Assembly (NCBI GenBank): GCA_011800155.1 | Contig: CM022372.1 | Location: 2,480,001 to 2,544,000, forward strand | Direction of reading: 5' to 3' | DNA: 64,000 nucleotides | Origin: Flammulina velutipes | Taxonomy: Eukaryota; Basidiomycota; Agaricomycetes; Agaricales; Physalacriaceae | Part shown: positions 55,107 through 64,000 of the stretch, one piece after another | Numbering within the stretch: the stretch's first letter is position 1 | Layout: each line of letters begins with the position of its first letter | The notes under the pieces: generated by a model | Seen by the model: only the letters and a program-made list of their open reading frames with translations | Databases searched by the model: none | What the model was told of the DNA's origin: nothing | Position numbers and translations under genes: made by a program

Positions 55107-56738
55107 ATGTCTTCTACAAGTTTCTTTGAAATACAAGACCGACCCAAGGCGCTCGCATACGAGCGCCGCCACTTCTCCAAAAATACGATCAGACGACTCC
55201 GTTTCATGCCCGGCAATTGGCGGACTTTGTCTGCCTGCCACGTTCCGGAGGATTACCGAATCTTCTGGGCTCAGTTCGAGAAGGCAGCCGGCGAACTCAG
55301 GCACTCAGCGGCCAACAATAACGAATGGCTGGATCAAGTCCTAACGAGGGCTTGGCAGTTATACGAAGAGTTGCCGGATGCAACGGTAAGATAAAGGTCA
55401 CGTCGGCCGATTCCGAAAATTTAACGGAATCGAATTAGACAACTGAAGATGAAAGTGGCGATGAAGGGAAAGTCGAGAAACCAGCAGCAAACAAAGAAGA
55501 GAACGATAAGGTAAGTTTCCTTGAGTCGAACGGGTAAATTCCGGGAAACTCAATGGAAAACCTTAGACGCCTGAAGGTAAAGGCGAAGATGTCACCGACG
55601 AAGAGGTTGACGATGAAAAAAACGAAGTCCCAGGAACAAGTTCCAAGGGCAAAGAGGCAAGAATAAGACAACCCAAATTCCGGTATAATTAACGGACTTG
55701 GTATAGGACTCGGGAAATGATAGTACCGATGACGAAGAACCAGTCGACAAGACTGTCGAAGACAAGAAGGTACGAAAACGAACTTGGTTATAGTCAATTC
55801 CGCTAGACTTAACGGATTTGGCAGAATCAAGAGGCTCAGGACGAGCCACAGGAAGACGAAGACGAGCAAGATGAAGGGCCCGTCGAAGACAAACAGGTAG
55901 GATAGTGAACCTGGGTATAGCAGATTCCGGTAAACTTAACGGAATTTGTTAGGACCAAGAAGAACAGGATGCTCAAGAGGAGCATCAACCAGATGAAGGC
56001 TCTGCAAAGGGCAAAGATCAAGAAGTGAGTAGCTTCAAAAAGTGAAGACTAGATTACAGCTAAAACGATCTACGATAGGACGAGGAAGAAGAATCCGGAA
56101 AGAGCAAGGAAAAGTCCGCGCACACCCCGGAAAGGTCTCCCAGCTCAGAGATCCCTCGTCCCCCTCCCCGCAAGACAACGAAGACGGTATCAACTACTCA
56201 GGCTTCAAGTCCTAGGGTAGTTGTACCAAGACTCCCTCCCCAGGTGCCTATGCAAATGCCACCAATGGCTATGGTCAAACCTGCGAGGGCTCCTGTAGCC
56301 AAGCCCGTGCAAGGGTCTATGCAAATGCCGCCCATGGTAATTGCTGGACCCTCAAGAGAAGAAATCGAGAGCTTGGGCAACGAGAAATTGTCTAAGTTGT
56401 CAGCCATGGCAGCTCCAGCGGCAACTCCGGTAGAGGACCCGGAGGTGGCATTCATACGAGCGGTGAGCTTTCGCGCAAAGCAAGCGAGAATGGAAGATGA
56501 CTCCGGACAGGAGGTCGTGGATGAAGAAGCACCTTCTCGCAAGAAGAAGGCCAAAACGATGAAGAAGACGACGACGAAAACGGTGGGTAAGGTGGCTCCC
56601 GTAGCCAAATCCAAACCCAGCGTCAAGTCGACTCCAATGGCAAAACCGGACTCGCCCGCAAAAACCAAGGGAACGAAGAGGACTCGCGAGATCGAAGATG
56701 GTGATATAGATCTCTTAACGAGTCTGAGTTCGTTGTGA
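55107..56738 (+). CDS. Extra 3' ORF of the plus-strand retroelement, modular acidic mini-exons
   Basis: Starts MSSTSFFEIQDRPKALAYER at 55,107. Exon 1 (about 93 codons) is followed by five mini-exons: 55,439-55,510, 55,567-55,656, 55,707-55,769, 55,825-55,896 and 55,953-56,024 (72, 90, 63, 72 and 72 nt). A long last exon is 56,079-56,738. Every exon is a multiple of three and every intron is phase 0, 50-56 nt long; the one at 55,657 uses a GC donor. Mini-exons encode Glu/Asp/Gln/Lys-rich repeats; the last exon has Pro/Met repeats (VPMQMPPMAM) and a Lys-rich basic tail. Several introns share ATTCCG...AACGGA hairpins. No known domain. The stop codon lies at the border of the next element's LTR, so the true C-terminus may be lost. 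Confidence 0.65.
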
Positions 56739-57495
56739 TGTTGAGGGGACTACCCGGTGGATTCCTGCTCTTGTTCTGGCGCACCGAGGTCGCAGACCTT
56801 GGTAGGTGAAGAAGTCGGGCAGCGAGCTGTCGCAGATGACGGTGGCGCTTCCAAGTACGCGTTCGTCGAAGTACTAACGCGTGCGCGAAAGTATAGGTTC
56901 CAAAAGTCTCTCGACAGTTGCAAGGGGCTTCTGTGTTGATATTGTGGGGTGATAATTCTATATATGTGTTTCTACGACATGCTACAGTATTTATACTGTA
57001 CGCTGTCGGCTTTCTCTTCCGTCTAGTTCTACGCTTAGGCCTCTCGATGCCTGTGTCATGTACCCTGATCGAGCGATCGTGCGACGATCCGGGGTTTGAG
57101 TCCGTGATGTGATTGGCGTTCCGTCGCGTCGAGTCAGACCACCTCGCGATATGACTCTTCGAGGGTGGTAATTCTCTTTGTTCCTGTCGGCTTTGGCATC
57201 CAGATTCCCGAAGGTGCCTGGGCGCCATGCATGGCGCACAGCCTTGGTGTAATCTCTTCCCATCGATCTGGATCTTCTCGTTATCGATCGTTGCAATCCA
57301 TCGATTAGTTCGGTAGCTTCCGTGTTCTGAAACGTCCATGCTTGTGCCGTGTGAAGTGCTGCGCCATATGTTCCTAATGCGGACGCGCCGTGGATGGCGC
57401 GTTCACACGTTCCGACCTATATGGCGCTGGCGCCGTCGTGCGCCACACCCATGTTTAGTATCAGTTCTGCACTCAGCCCAAGTGCAGGCTGTACA
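56734..57495 (-). repeat. Candidate 3' LTR of the minus-strand element
   Basis: On the minus strand it begins TGTACAGCC directly after a polypurine tract and ends ...AACATCACA, giving TGT/ACA termini. It contains a palindromic TATA box (TACAGTAT/ATACTGTA, 56,983-57,000) and three GCGCCA-type hairpins. No second copy is in the window to prove it. Confidence 0.55.
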
Positions 57496-57510
57496 TCTCC
57501 CCCCAACTTG
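57496..57510 (-). other. 3' polypurine tract of the minus-strand element
   Basis: Coding-strand CAAGTTGGGGGGAGA abuts the candidate LTR. The first 14 bases are identical to 60,841-60,828. Confidence 0.65.
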
Positions 57511-57633
57511 AATGTGAACTCCTCCATGGTGTGAAATCGGCGAATTTGTCCTAACCCGTGTGTCCGCGCCATAAATGTCGCAAGGATTTGGCTCCGTCTT
57601 CCAATCGGTAATTCCTGTGGTGAGGGGTGGCAC

Positions 57634-57640
57634 TATAAAG
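57634..57640 (+). promoter_or_regulatory. TATA box of the antisense gene at 57,716
   Basis: TATAAAG in CACTATAAAGAGGG, 76 nt before ATG 57,716. It supports independent plus-strand transcription inside the minus-strand element. Confidence 0.6.
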
Positions 57641-57715
57641 AGGGCCGCGCGGATAGGAAAATTTCCCAGCCAACGCTACCATCTCAAGCCCCAAAGCCTG
57701 AAAAAAAATTCCACC

Positions 57716-58879
57716 ATGTCCAACACTCCCAACGCCGCTTCTTCCCCAATCGAGAACCCAGTTGTTCAGCAGCGCTACGATGAGCTTGACCGTCTCATCA
57801 AATGCGCCCTTAGCACTGTCAAGGCGCACGAACATTTTGGCTTGGAGTTGTCCCCTAGGCAGCTTGAGGACTACCTCTCCATCTTCCGCAGCCAATATGC
57901 AAGTCCCTTCTCTCGACTCATCTTCTCCTCCTTCCTAACCATTTCCCAGGCGGACGTTCGCGAGCTGAACGCAGCCCTCGTTGCTGCTGGTCATCCCCAC
58001 TTGGATTGCACCGCTCTCGACGTCCTCGCTCAGCGCCAGCTCACCCAAATCGTGAACTTCATGTGGAGCCACCGTATCTTCCTTTTGATCGTAAACAATC
58101 CCAGGTGGGATTTGGATGCAGAGGCGCTGTCGCAGCGTGCGCAGGATAGCACGCGTCTCCGCTGTCTCCGTGGATGGGGGTGCATTCCCGACGTACAGGA
58201 ACGTCCTCCTTCGCTTAGGAACCGCCCGTTGTCCCACCCGGCGTCGGGTACGTCATCCTTCGAGCCAGTCGCAGCCTTCATGACCTCCGTTGTCCAGAAT
58301 CGAGCGGTCTCTTCCTCAGCCGTCGACAATTGGCGATCCTCAGTCAGGCCGTCGGTCAGGCCGTCGCATCTTCCATCTCGTCCCCTCCAATCTCCGCCCC
58401 CACTCCCCCGCTACAGTCCTACTCCCAGAGTCGCGTTTACCCAGCGCATAACCAGGTCAGGGAGGGTCGAGGACCCCGAGATCCAGTACTTGGGTCGACG
58501 GCGCCAGAACCATGGGGGCGACCAGCGCGCACGTCGGGGGTCCCGGAGAGACCTAGGAGCGCGCCTTCCGGCTCGACACGCCTCGCCTCCAACTACTCTT
58601 CCAACCTCCCGGGCCACCGGGGCCAATGCACTTGTGGCGCCTTCGACTACAGGGGGTTCTTCCCGACTCCTGTCCCCACTCGCGTACCATCCTACCAGTC
58701 CTCCCCCTTGGAGTCCCGTTCCGGGAGTGGTCGCGGACGACAACGCCATTCCGCCCCTCGTGGACGTCCAAACTAGCGATTCCACTCGTGAATCCATGAG
58801 CGAAAGTGATGACGAGGGGGCGGAATACAGGGACCATGCCGATTATGTCAAAAAGGAGTTTGACGTCGACTTAGAGTAG
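57716..58879 (+). CDS. Antisense gene 1 in the minus-strand retroelement, unknown function
   Basis: 387 codons in one exon from ATG 57,716 (context CCACCATGTC; MSNTPNAASSPIENP). The N-terminal about 160 residues are helical (YDELDRLIKCALSTVK; LDCTALDVLAQRQLTQIVNF). The rest is disordered, Ser/Pro/Arg-rich (SSVRPSVRPSHLPSRPLQSP), with an acidic end (SESDDEGAEYRDHADY). The frame is open upstream to 57,575, but the TATA box and Kozak context favour 57,716. No domain recognised. Confidence 0.65.
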   Translation: MSNTPNAASSPIENPVVQQRYDELDRLIKCALSTVKAHEHFGLELSPRQLEDYLSIFRSQYASPFSRLIFSSFLTISQADVRELNAALVAAGHPHLDCTALDVLAQRQLTQIVNFMWSHRIFLLIVNNPRWDLDAEALSQRAQDSTRLRCLRGWGCIPDVQERPPSLRNRPLSHPASGTSSFEPVAAFMTSVVQNRAVSSSAVDNWRSSVRPSVRPSHLPSRPLQSPPPLPRYSPTPRVAFTQRITRSGRVEDPEIQYLGRRRQNHGGDQRARRGSRRDLGARLPARHASPPTTLPTSRATGANALVAPSTTGGSSRLLSPLAYHPTSPPPWSPVPGVVADDNAIPPLVDVQTSDSTRESMSESDDEGAEYRDHADYVKKEFDVDLE

Positions 58880-59414
58880 TGGTTTTCCTGTTTGTTGTCG
58901 TGTAGGTTCGCGCCCGTAGTTTGAAAGCGAATGCAGTTGATGTATCCTATTTTTCCGAAGTTTTTCCCGTGTACGCGCCTCGGCTCCGTTCCCTTCGCGT
59001 CCTTCCTCCTCGTGCTCGTGATTATAAGCGTGAGTTGCCGATCCCATCCATCAATCTTGTCCAAGTTTGGTATAGTTCGCGCGACGACCAATTCCTTTCC
59101 CTGGCCGCGCGTCCCAGAAAGGCAAGTGCGTCATCACTACCCTTCATCAGTGCAGGCTGTGCAACGCAATGATCGTCCCGTGTCCAGAGTACGCGGTGGT
59201 ATGTTCTTGTCCAGTTTCGGGTACTTGGCTTCCAATGTCGGGAGTTCTCCGTGCTTCGATTCCAGTAAGCTTTGGTGTCCGATCCTCTTCTTTGGCAGAT
59301 TTCCCTTGATAGAGTTCGTCGGCATCTTCCGATTCGTTGGACGCGTTTGAACCCTGGTCCAACGTTCCACTTAAATCCGCCACGCGTAACTTCGTCCTGT
59401 AAAGTCATAGTACA
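58880..59414. other. Spacer between the antisense genes
   Basis: No gene seen; likely terminator of the first and promoter of the second antisense gene. Confidence 0.4.
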
Positions 59415-60214
59415 ATGTCGTCGACCAGCTTCAATGTATCCTTTTCGTTTCCGTTAGACGGCGAGCGTGCGCAACGACTAGTAGAGAATAGTCTGGAGTT
59501 GGTTTGGCAGGGGTCCTCCGAGATTCCCAATCGTTTTCCTCTTCTGTACGGCGAATGGGTACGTCCAATTTTTCGTTTCTTTTTGGTAGGTCCATCGAGC
59601 CGTGTTCATCGCGTGTAGGTGGCGATGACCCAAGGTTTGTCCAATGTCCAAATTGCCGAAGTCATACACCATCCCGCCTTCGATTCGGTTCGCGCTGCCC
59701 TGCAGCTTGCGAGCCATTCGTACGACACCACCGTTATGTTCTCCATGAACCGGTTCCCCTTTCACCTCCTACGACAACCCTTCTGTTTTTCCCCCATTCC
59801 GTCCACCGTCGCGTCCGCTGGGTCCTGGCCCCTCCCAACCGGTTGGTCCTGCTGGGTCGTAGAGAACGTCCTTCAGGCCCCGACCCGAACGGTCTCCCCG
59901 CCTTCTCACCCCCGTGCGTTCTCCTTTCTTCCTTCTCTATTCCTTGCATCCTGATAGTCCAATTAGTCCCTGGTTCCCCCCATCATCGCCTAACTCGCAG
60001 CCTGTCGTATACGCCAAACTCCTGGTTCGACGAGGGAGCCGACGTCCTATCCCAATACATCGTCGACCTTCGCCACCGCGCCGATCGCGTCGAGGCCATC
60101 TCCCAGCATCTCCGGGCTACTGCCCAATCCCTCCGCGAGCTCGAGGCTCAATCCCATTCTTCCTCCCTCCACCTCTCCGACCTCCTCCAGTTCCGGCCCT
60201 CCGAGGCCCCGTAG
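59415..60214 (+). CDS. Antisense gene 2 in the minus-strand retroelement, unknown function
   Basis: Three exons join in frame: 59,415-59,558, 59,619 to about 59,913 (intron starting GTGCGTTC) and 59,958-60,214. Begins MSSTSFNVSFSF, sharing MSSTSF with the extra ORF of the plus-strand element. Middle is mixed (VQIAEVIHHPAFDSVRAALQ) and the C-terminus is a coiled-coil-like helix (DRVEAISQHLRATAQSLREL). Stop TAG 60,212-60,214. No domain recognised. Confidence 0.6.
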
Positions 60215-60827
60215 TTCCGTGCCGTTTGATGGGAGTCCGGTAGACATATTTGGGTATCGTGGCGTCGTATTTAGATTATTTTGATTTTCCTTATTTCGTA
60301 GTATTTTCCCCGTCGCGTCGCCTGTACTATTTCCTGCGTGTTCGTGTTTTTGAAAATGTAAATCGTTGCAGTCCTTGGTAGTTTTCGAACAGTTCCCCTT
60401 GTGTTCTTTCCCTTTGTATCAAAGTCCTGAGGCCTCTTTGGCGTCCCGCTGAGTACCCCTTCCACACCGTCCGGGAGCCACCCGTTCAGTAAGTTGATAC
60501 CGCGCGACCTTGGTGGCGCACGCGACCTCCATAAGATATCCTGTGTTTTCCGCGTATGGTGATAGGTGTAGGTCCATGTCGTTCATGGGTGGTTCGATCG
60601 ATCGCCAGTTGGTGTCTTTCGCAGGTAGGTTGTGTTAGGTAGATTGTTCGGTGGTAGTGGCGCCTGGTCGTAATTCGGTCCCGATGTTTAACGAATGACG
60701 TGCCACTGTATTGTAGGTACACATGTGGGTTATTATATCGATTCGAGAGTCGATAGTCCTTCCCCCAACAAAAATTTTGTCTTGATCTTGATTTTCCAGA
60801 TTTCATATCCGTGCGCCAGAAATGGCG
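60215..60827. other. Spacer between antisense gene 2 and pol
   Basis: No gene seen. T-rich 3' flank of the plus-strand gene. On the pol strand, a hairpin GCGCCA/TGGCGC (60,813-60,828) directly follows the internal polypurine tract. Confidence 0.4.
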
Positions 60828-60841
60828 CTCCCCCCAACTTG
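60828..60841 (-). other. Internal polypurine tract behind pol
   Basis: Coding-strand CAAGTTGGGGGGAG, 17 nt after the pol stop codon, identical to the tract next to the candidate LTR. Confidence 0.65.
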
Positions 60842-60857
60842 TTGAAAAACTCCCATT

Positions 60858-63800
60858 TTACTCCCCTTTCTCGTCGCTCTCCATTAAGCGCTTCGTCTCC
60901 TCATCAGTCAAAGCTCCCGTGTAGTACCAAGGCAATGATATCCGCTCCCGCGCCAGATATTTCATGACACGTCGCGCCGCTACCGTGTTAGCGAGTCTTG
61001 TGCCAGATAGTTCGCAAAGCTGGTAGGCGCCTCCTTTCGTCCTGAATAGTACCACAAGGGGTCCAAAGTAGCGGGCTTGCATCTTGTCTTGAAGTCCCTT
61101 TCGTCCTTTAGAATTTTCCAGTAGTACGAGATCGCCACGTTTGAAATCGAAATCCACAACTCGGTTTTGGTGTTCCTTCTCCCAACGCTTTGCGGCGTCC
61201 ACTCTAGACTTCCAAACGTCTTCTTTCAGCTTCTCCATCTCCTTCTCCCTGTTCCATAAATCCATGGCTCTTTGCACGATGACATCACCGTGGGAAACTA
61301 TACCACTGAACGGCGTAGTTAACCAGGTTGCTTGCACAAAGTCCAGAGGTAGCAGAGGTTCCGCTCCTGTCGCAGCTCGGTAGGGGCTCATGTGCATAAC
61401 ACGGGAGATAGTAACTCTCTCTGCCCACATCATGGCGAATGTCCCTTCCGACCACTTGGATTCGTTTCCTTTGGCTAATTTGAATAGACCCTCCCGAACA
61501 TCGTAATGCCTGTTTTCGATGATACCGTTTGTCTGAGAGTTGTAGCCAGAAATCCTGATGTGTTTCACTCCGTATTGTCGAGATAGTCGGTCCATTGCAG
61601 CAATAAACGCTTGCCCATTATCCGTCACGATTTCCCTAAGCGATCCCCATCGACATATGAGCTCCTCGAATATGAAAGCTGCCAGAGTGTTTTCGTTCTC
61701 CTTCCTGAGCATCCGGAATTCGGGGTACGCCGTTAGAGAACACCTCGCGTGTACGAAGTATTTGAAACCGTTTGAAGGTGGCATGAAAAAGGTGTCGATA
61801 TATGCTTTCGCAAACAAAGGTGCTGGTTCCGCTACGACCGGTGGAATATGCCAGTGCTGCGTGCGTCGCAGCTGACACTCGTGACATGTCGATAGATACC
61901 ACTTGATGTCGTTCAACAGTCCCGGCCACCAGAATCGAATCTGTACGGTATGGCGGACTGAGAACGTTCCTTTGTGTCCCAATCTGTCATGCGCCGATCG
62001 TAAAATCCCAAGTCGAGCTGGTGGCTTGACCACTAGTTGATGCTTCCCGTTTTCCATCCTGCGCCACAGGTCACTTTCCCTTCGAAAGAAACCCGTTGCG
62101 TATTTGATGAACCTCTTCCTCTCCTTCTCTCCCATCCTCTCCGGTATTTCCAATTTATCCAAGAAACGCAGGATTTGCACAAGGCGCTCATCCTGCGCCA
62201 TATGTTTCTTCGACCTGGGAATCTCCGGTGTGGCGTCTGGCTGGATGTTCGGATTTAACTCGTCGTACGAGTAGTCCGGGACTTCCACCAGCTCCCTCAA
62301 CAGTACTTCACAAACGGTTGCTTCAGGTTCCACGTGCGCCGACGCTATTACCTGAAGGAAACCGTAATGCCTATCCACCCAATCTTCGTCGTCCTCCTCC
62401 AACTCCTCTCCAGGAAACGGTCGCCGACGAGATAGACCATCTACCCCGTGACGAATCCCCGGAACGTGTACCAGCTTGAAGGTAAATAGCAGGACACCTG
62501 CGACCCATCGGTTTATTGTGGCGTTCGGGTTCAGATCAGGATTGTTGATCATTCCCTTAATAGCTGTGGCGTCCACTTCTACGACCAGATTCCTAGCTCC
62601 GATGATGTACATGGATACCGCTTTCAGAGCCCTGTAGAGTCCGTATAACTCCAGTTTTGGCTGACTGTAGTTGGTTTCCCTGGGGTTCAATGCCATAGAT
62701 CCAAAACGGTTTGGGTACCGCAAGCGTGCGTCCTCTTCGTCTTCCTGGAAGAGAGCGTAGCCAATCGCGATAACGCTTGAATCTACGCATAGAATTATAG
62801 GTGCGCCCGAGTGGTAGTCCAAAGGGCGCAATGCAGGTGAACTTAGCATCGCGGCTTTCAGCTCGTCCTGCGCCTCCTGTTGTTCTGGTCCCCAATAGAA
62901 TTCGGCATCCTTCTTCGTCAAGTCCACTAGAGGCCTAGATAAACCCGCGAAGTTCCATATGAACACCCTCATGAGGCCCACGGTCCCCATGAATGCTCGT
63001 ACATCCGTGAGGTCCCTGCATGGTCCCCAGTTCCTCACCTTCTCCATCTTCGTTTCGTCGGGTTCCCTCCCTGCGTAGGTACACTTGTGTCCAACAAGCA
63101 TGGCTTCTGGAACGCAAAGGAAAGCCTTTTTCCCGCTCCAAGTACATCCAATGTACCAAATCCTCTGGACGATCCGTCCGAGCGCCTGAAAATGCTCCCA
63201 AACGAATCTCCGTATCCCCTCGTTTCCTTCAATCGTCTCGTACCCTCCGTCCTTGGTCTCGTATCTTGTAGGTGGTCCTCGAATACCTGCGTCATCCATA
63301 AAAGGTATTGTGAATTCCGGTATTTCGTCCTGCAGTGCGTAGGTGACGTCCCCATGTAAAATGGGTACACTATTCGTCCATCCCATTGGTAGCTTCGTGA
63401 GTCGAAAGGTGCCTAACGGTGTCTGGAAAGTTGTATAATCCCTAGACGGCTGCGCAAGTCCTCTTTGATCGAACGCCACAAAGAGATCCAGAACTCCATA
63501 ACATGCGCGCCCAGCAAATGACTCCGCCAGCGTTTCGACAAACGGTAACATCCCACTATCGCGTATAGTGACCGCGTTCAGAGGTTGTAGGTCGTGTACA
63601 ATCCGCAAGGATTTCCCGTCCTTCTTGAGTACCGTGAACCAGCGCGATCGGTAGGAAGAGCTTGATGGCTCGTACGCTCCGGACGCGACCTTCTCCCTAA
63701 CGATGCGAATGACTTCATCGTATATCCCAGGTGGTATCGGCATGTTCCTATTGACCCAAGGAATATGTTCTGTTATTCCCATGTTTACCGGCGGGAAGAA

Positions 63801-64000
63801 GTCTTCCCGAAAGTGTCCTTTTTCCGTTTCGTCCCAAGCGAATCCTTTTTCGTGTAGCGCCATAAAGTGATGCATCAACTTCCTCTCTTCTGGCCAGAGA
63901 AATCCCTCGGGATGCAAGTCGTCGATGATCTTTTTCCTTTCCAGAGTGTATCGTCCCCGTGGCTCGAAGTGTGGCGGGCGCACGGGTAGTACGGGTAAGG
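60858..64000 (-). CDS. pol: Pol (RT, RNase H, integrase) of the minus-strand retroelement, 5' partial
   Basis: Open from the window edge to 60,858, over 1,040 codons; the N-terminus is outside the window. RT with SRWFTVLKKDGKSLRIVHDL, LPMGWTNSVPILHGD and FMDDAGIRGPP (DD kept, Tyr replaced by Phe at the first position of YxDD). RNase H with ILCVDSSVIAIGYALF and VDGLSRRRP. Integrase zinc site (HDRLGHKGTF ... CHECQ) and DDE residues (AYIDTFFM; VTDNGQAF; NGIIENRHYD). C-terminal KRGDLVLLENSKGRK. No frame break, no chromodomain. Confidence 0.9.
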   Translation of the reverse strand, partial: LPVLPVRPPHFEPRGRYTLERKKIIDDLHPEGFLWPEERKLMHHFMALHEKGFAWDETEKGHFREDFFPPVNMGITEHIPWVNRNMPIPPGIYDEVIRIVREKVASGAYEPSSSSYRSRWFTVLKKDGKSLRIVHDLQPLNAVTIRDSGMLPFVETLAESFAGRACYGVLDLFVAFDQRGLAQPSRDYTTFQTPLGTFRLTKLPMGWTNSVPILHGDVTYALQDEIPEFTIPFMDDAGIRGPPTRYETKDGGYETIEGNEGIRRFVWEHFQALGRIVQRIWYIGCTWSGKKAFLCVPEAMLVGHKCTYAGREPDETKMEKVRNWGPCRDLTDVRAFMGTVGLMRVFIWNFAGLSRPLVDLTKKDAEFYWGPEQQEAQDELKAAMLSSPALRPLDYHSGAPIILCVDSSVIAIGYALFQEDEEDARLRYPNRFGSMALNPRETNYSQPKLELYGLYRALKAVSMYIIGARNLVVEVDATAIKGMINNPDLNPNATINRWVAGVLLFTFKLVHVPGIRHGVDGLSRRRPFPGEELEEDDEDWVDRHYGFLQVIASAHVEPEATVCEVLLRELVEVPDYSYDELNPNIQPDATPEIPRSKKHMAQDERLVQILRFLDKLEIPERMGEKERKRFIKYATGFFRRESDLWRRMENGKHQLVVKPPARLGILRSAHDRLGHKGTFSVRHTVQIRFWWPGLLNDIKWYLSTCHECQLRRTQHWHIPPVVAEPAPLFAKAYIDTFFMPPSNGFKYFVHARCSLTAYPEFRMLRKENENTLAAFIFEELICRWGSLREIVTDNGQAFIAAMDRLSRQYGVKHIRISGYNSQTNGIIENRHYDVREGLFKLAKGNESKWSEGTFAMMWAERVTISRVMHMSPYRAATGAEPLLPLDFVQATWLTTPFSGIVSHGDVIVQRAMDLWNREKEMEKLKEDVWKSRVDAAKRWEKEHQNRVVDFDFKRGDLVLLENSKGRKGLQDKMQARYFGPLVVLFRTKGGAYQLCELSGTRLANTVAARRVMKYLARERISLPWYYTGALTDEETKRLMESDEKGE

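Larger units (their letters stand above)
45841..56738 (+). mobile_element. Ty3/Gypsy-lineage retrotransposon, plus strand, without recognised LTR pair
   Basis: Core order: leader with tandem repeat (47,421), gag (48,054), protease ORF, pol (to 54,636), then an extra multi-exon ORF (55,107-56,738). The pol is close in design to the minus-strand pol at 60,858-64,000 (DD followed by two residues and RGP in RT; no chromodomain). I could not find a pair of direct repeats flanking it in the window. Its 3' end may lie beyond 64,000, behind the element at 56,734. The left limit is a guess based on the first TTCCG/CGGAA hairpin. Confidence 0.65.
56734..64000 (-). mobile_element. Ty3/Gypsy-lineage retrotransposon, minus strand, cut by the window end
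   Basis: Coding strand is minus: pol (64,000-60,858), a polypurine tract, two antisense genes, a second identical polypurine tract and a candidate 3' LTR (57,495-56,734). Gag and the 5' LTR should lie beyond 64,000. Its RT motif (FMDDAGIRGP) and integrase make it a sister of the plus-strand element, at considerable distance. Confidence 0.75.

Noticed and set aside
54637..56738. 3' LTR of the plus-strand retroelement just behind its pol
   Set aside because: A purine tract (GTGGGGGATATAGAGG) follows pol, but the sequence after it has no copy upstream of gag in the window.

Overview
This window looks like a chromosome segment of a mushroom-forming basidiomycete (Agaricomycetes). The genes have many short exons split by introns of about 45-60 nt. 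The host genes are typical of wood- or litter-decaying agarics: a GPI-type chitin deacetylase, secreted M35 metalloendopeptidase-like proteins, a type-B carboxylesterase and a CE15 glucuronoyl esterase, plus housekeeping POB3 and alpha-actinin. Roughly 60 percent of the window is mobile DNA from at least five element families.

Left part (1-13,315): a three-level nest. A PIF/Harbinger element (35-12,657, 25-bp TIRs, 3-bp duplication ATT) interrupts an exon of an NmrA-like oxidoreductase gene, whose 3' part survives at 12,658-13,315. Inside the Harbinger transposase gene sits a complete 9,465-bp KDZ-family element (954-10,418) with 646-bp TIRs that differ at one position seen, and a 7-bp duplication ACCGAAC. 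The KDZ element carries an apparently intact CxC2/KDZ transposase, a protein with a viroplasmin/RNase H1 N-terminal-type domain, and a large unknown protein.

Middle (13,316-36,727): host genes. These are chitin deacetylase, a small hypothetical gene, POB3 (minus) divergent from alpha-actinin with only 83 bp between start codons, an M35 tandem array (two full genes around one dead fragment), an RA-PH scaffold-like protein, a type-B carboxylesterase, and the 5' part of a CE15 esterase.

Right part (36,728-64,000): retroelement territory. A chromodomain Ty3/Gypsy element (36,728-43,413, minus strand, two 436-bp LTRs with no difference seen, 5-bp duplication CTTGG) splits the CE15 gene just before its catalytic histidine codon. 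Its LTR and primer site suggest self-primed reverse transcription. After a stretch with paired hairpins, a tRNA-derived SINE-like sequence and ACCGGT-rich repeats come two members of another Ty3/Gypsy lineage. One is on the plus strand (about 45.8-56.7 kb: gag, protease, pol and an extra ORF built from phase-0 mini-exons). The other is on the minus strand (56,734 to beyond 64,000: pol, a duplicated polypurine tract, and two antisense genes between pol and its 3' LTR). It appears to have inserted at the end of the first one's extra ORF.

All calls rest on reading the sequence; no database search was run. Exon borders are inferred from GT/AG sites and frame continuity.
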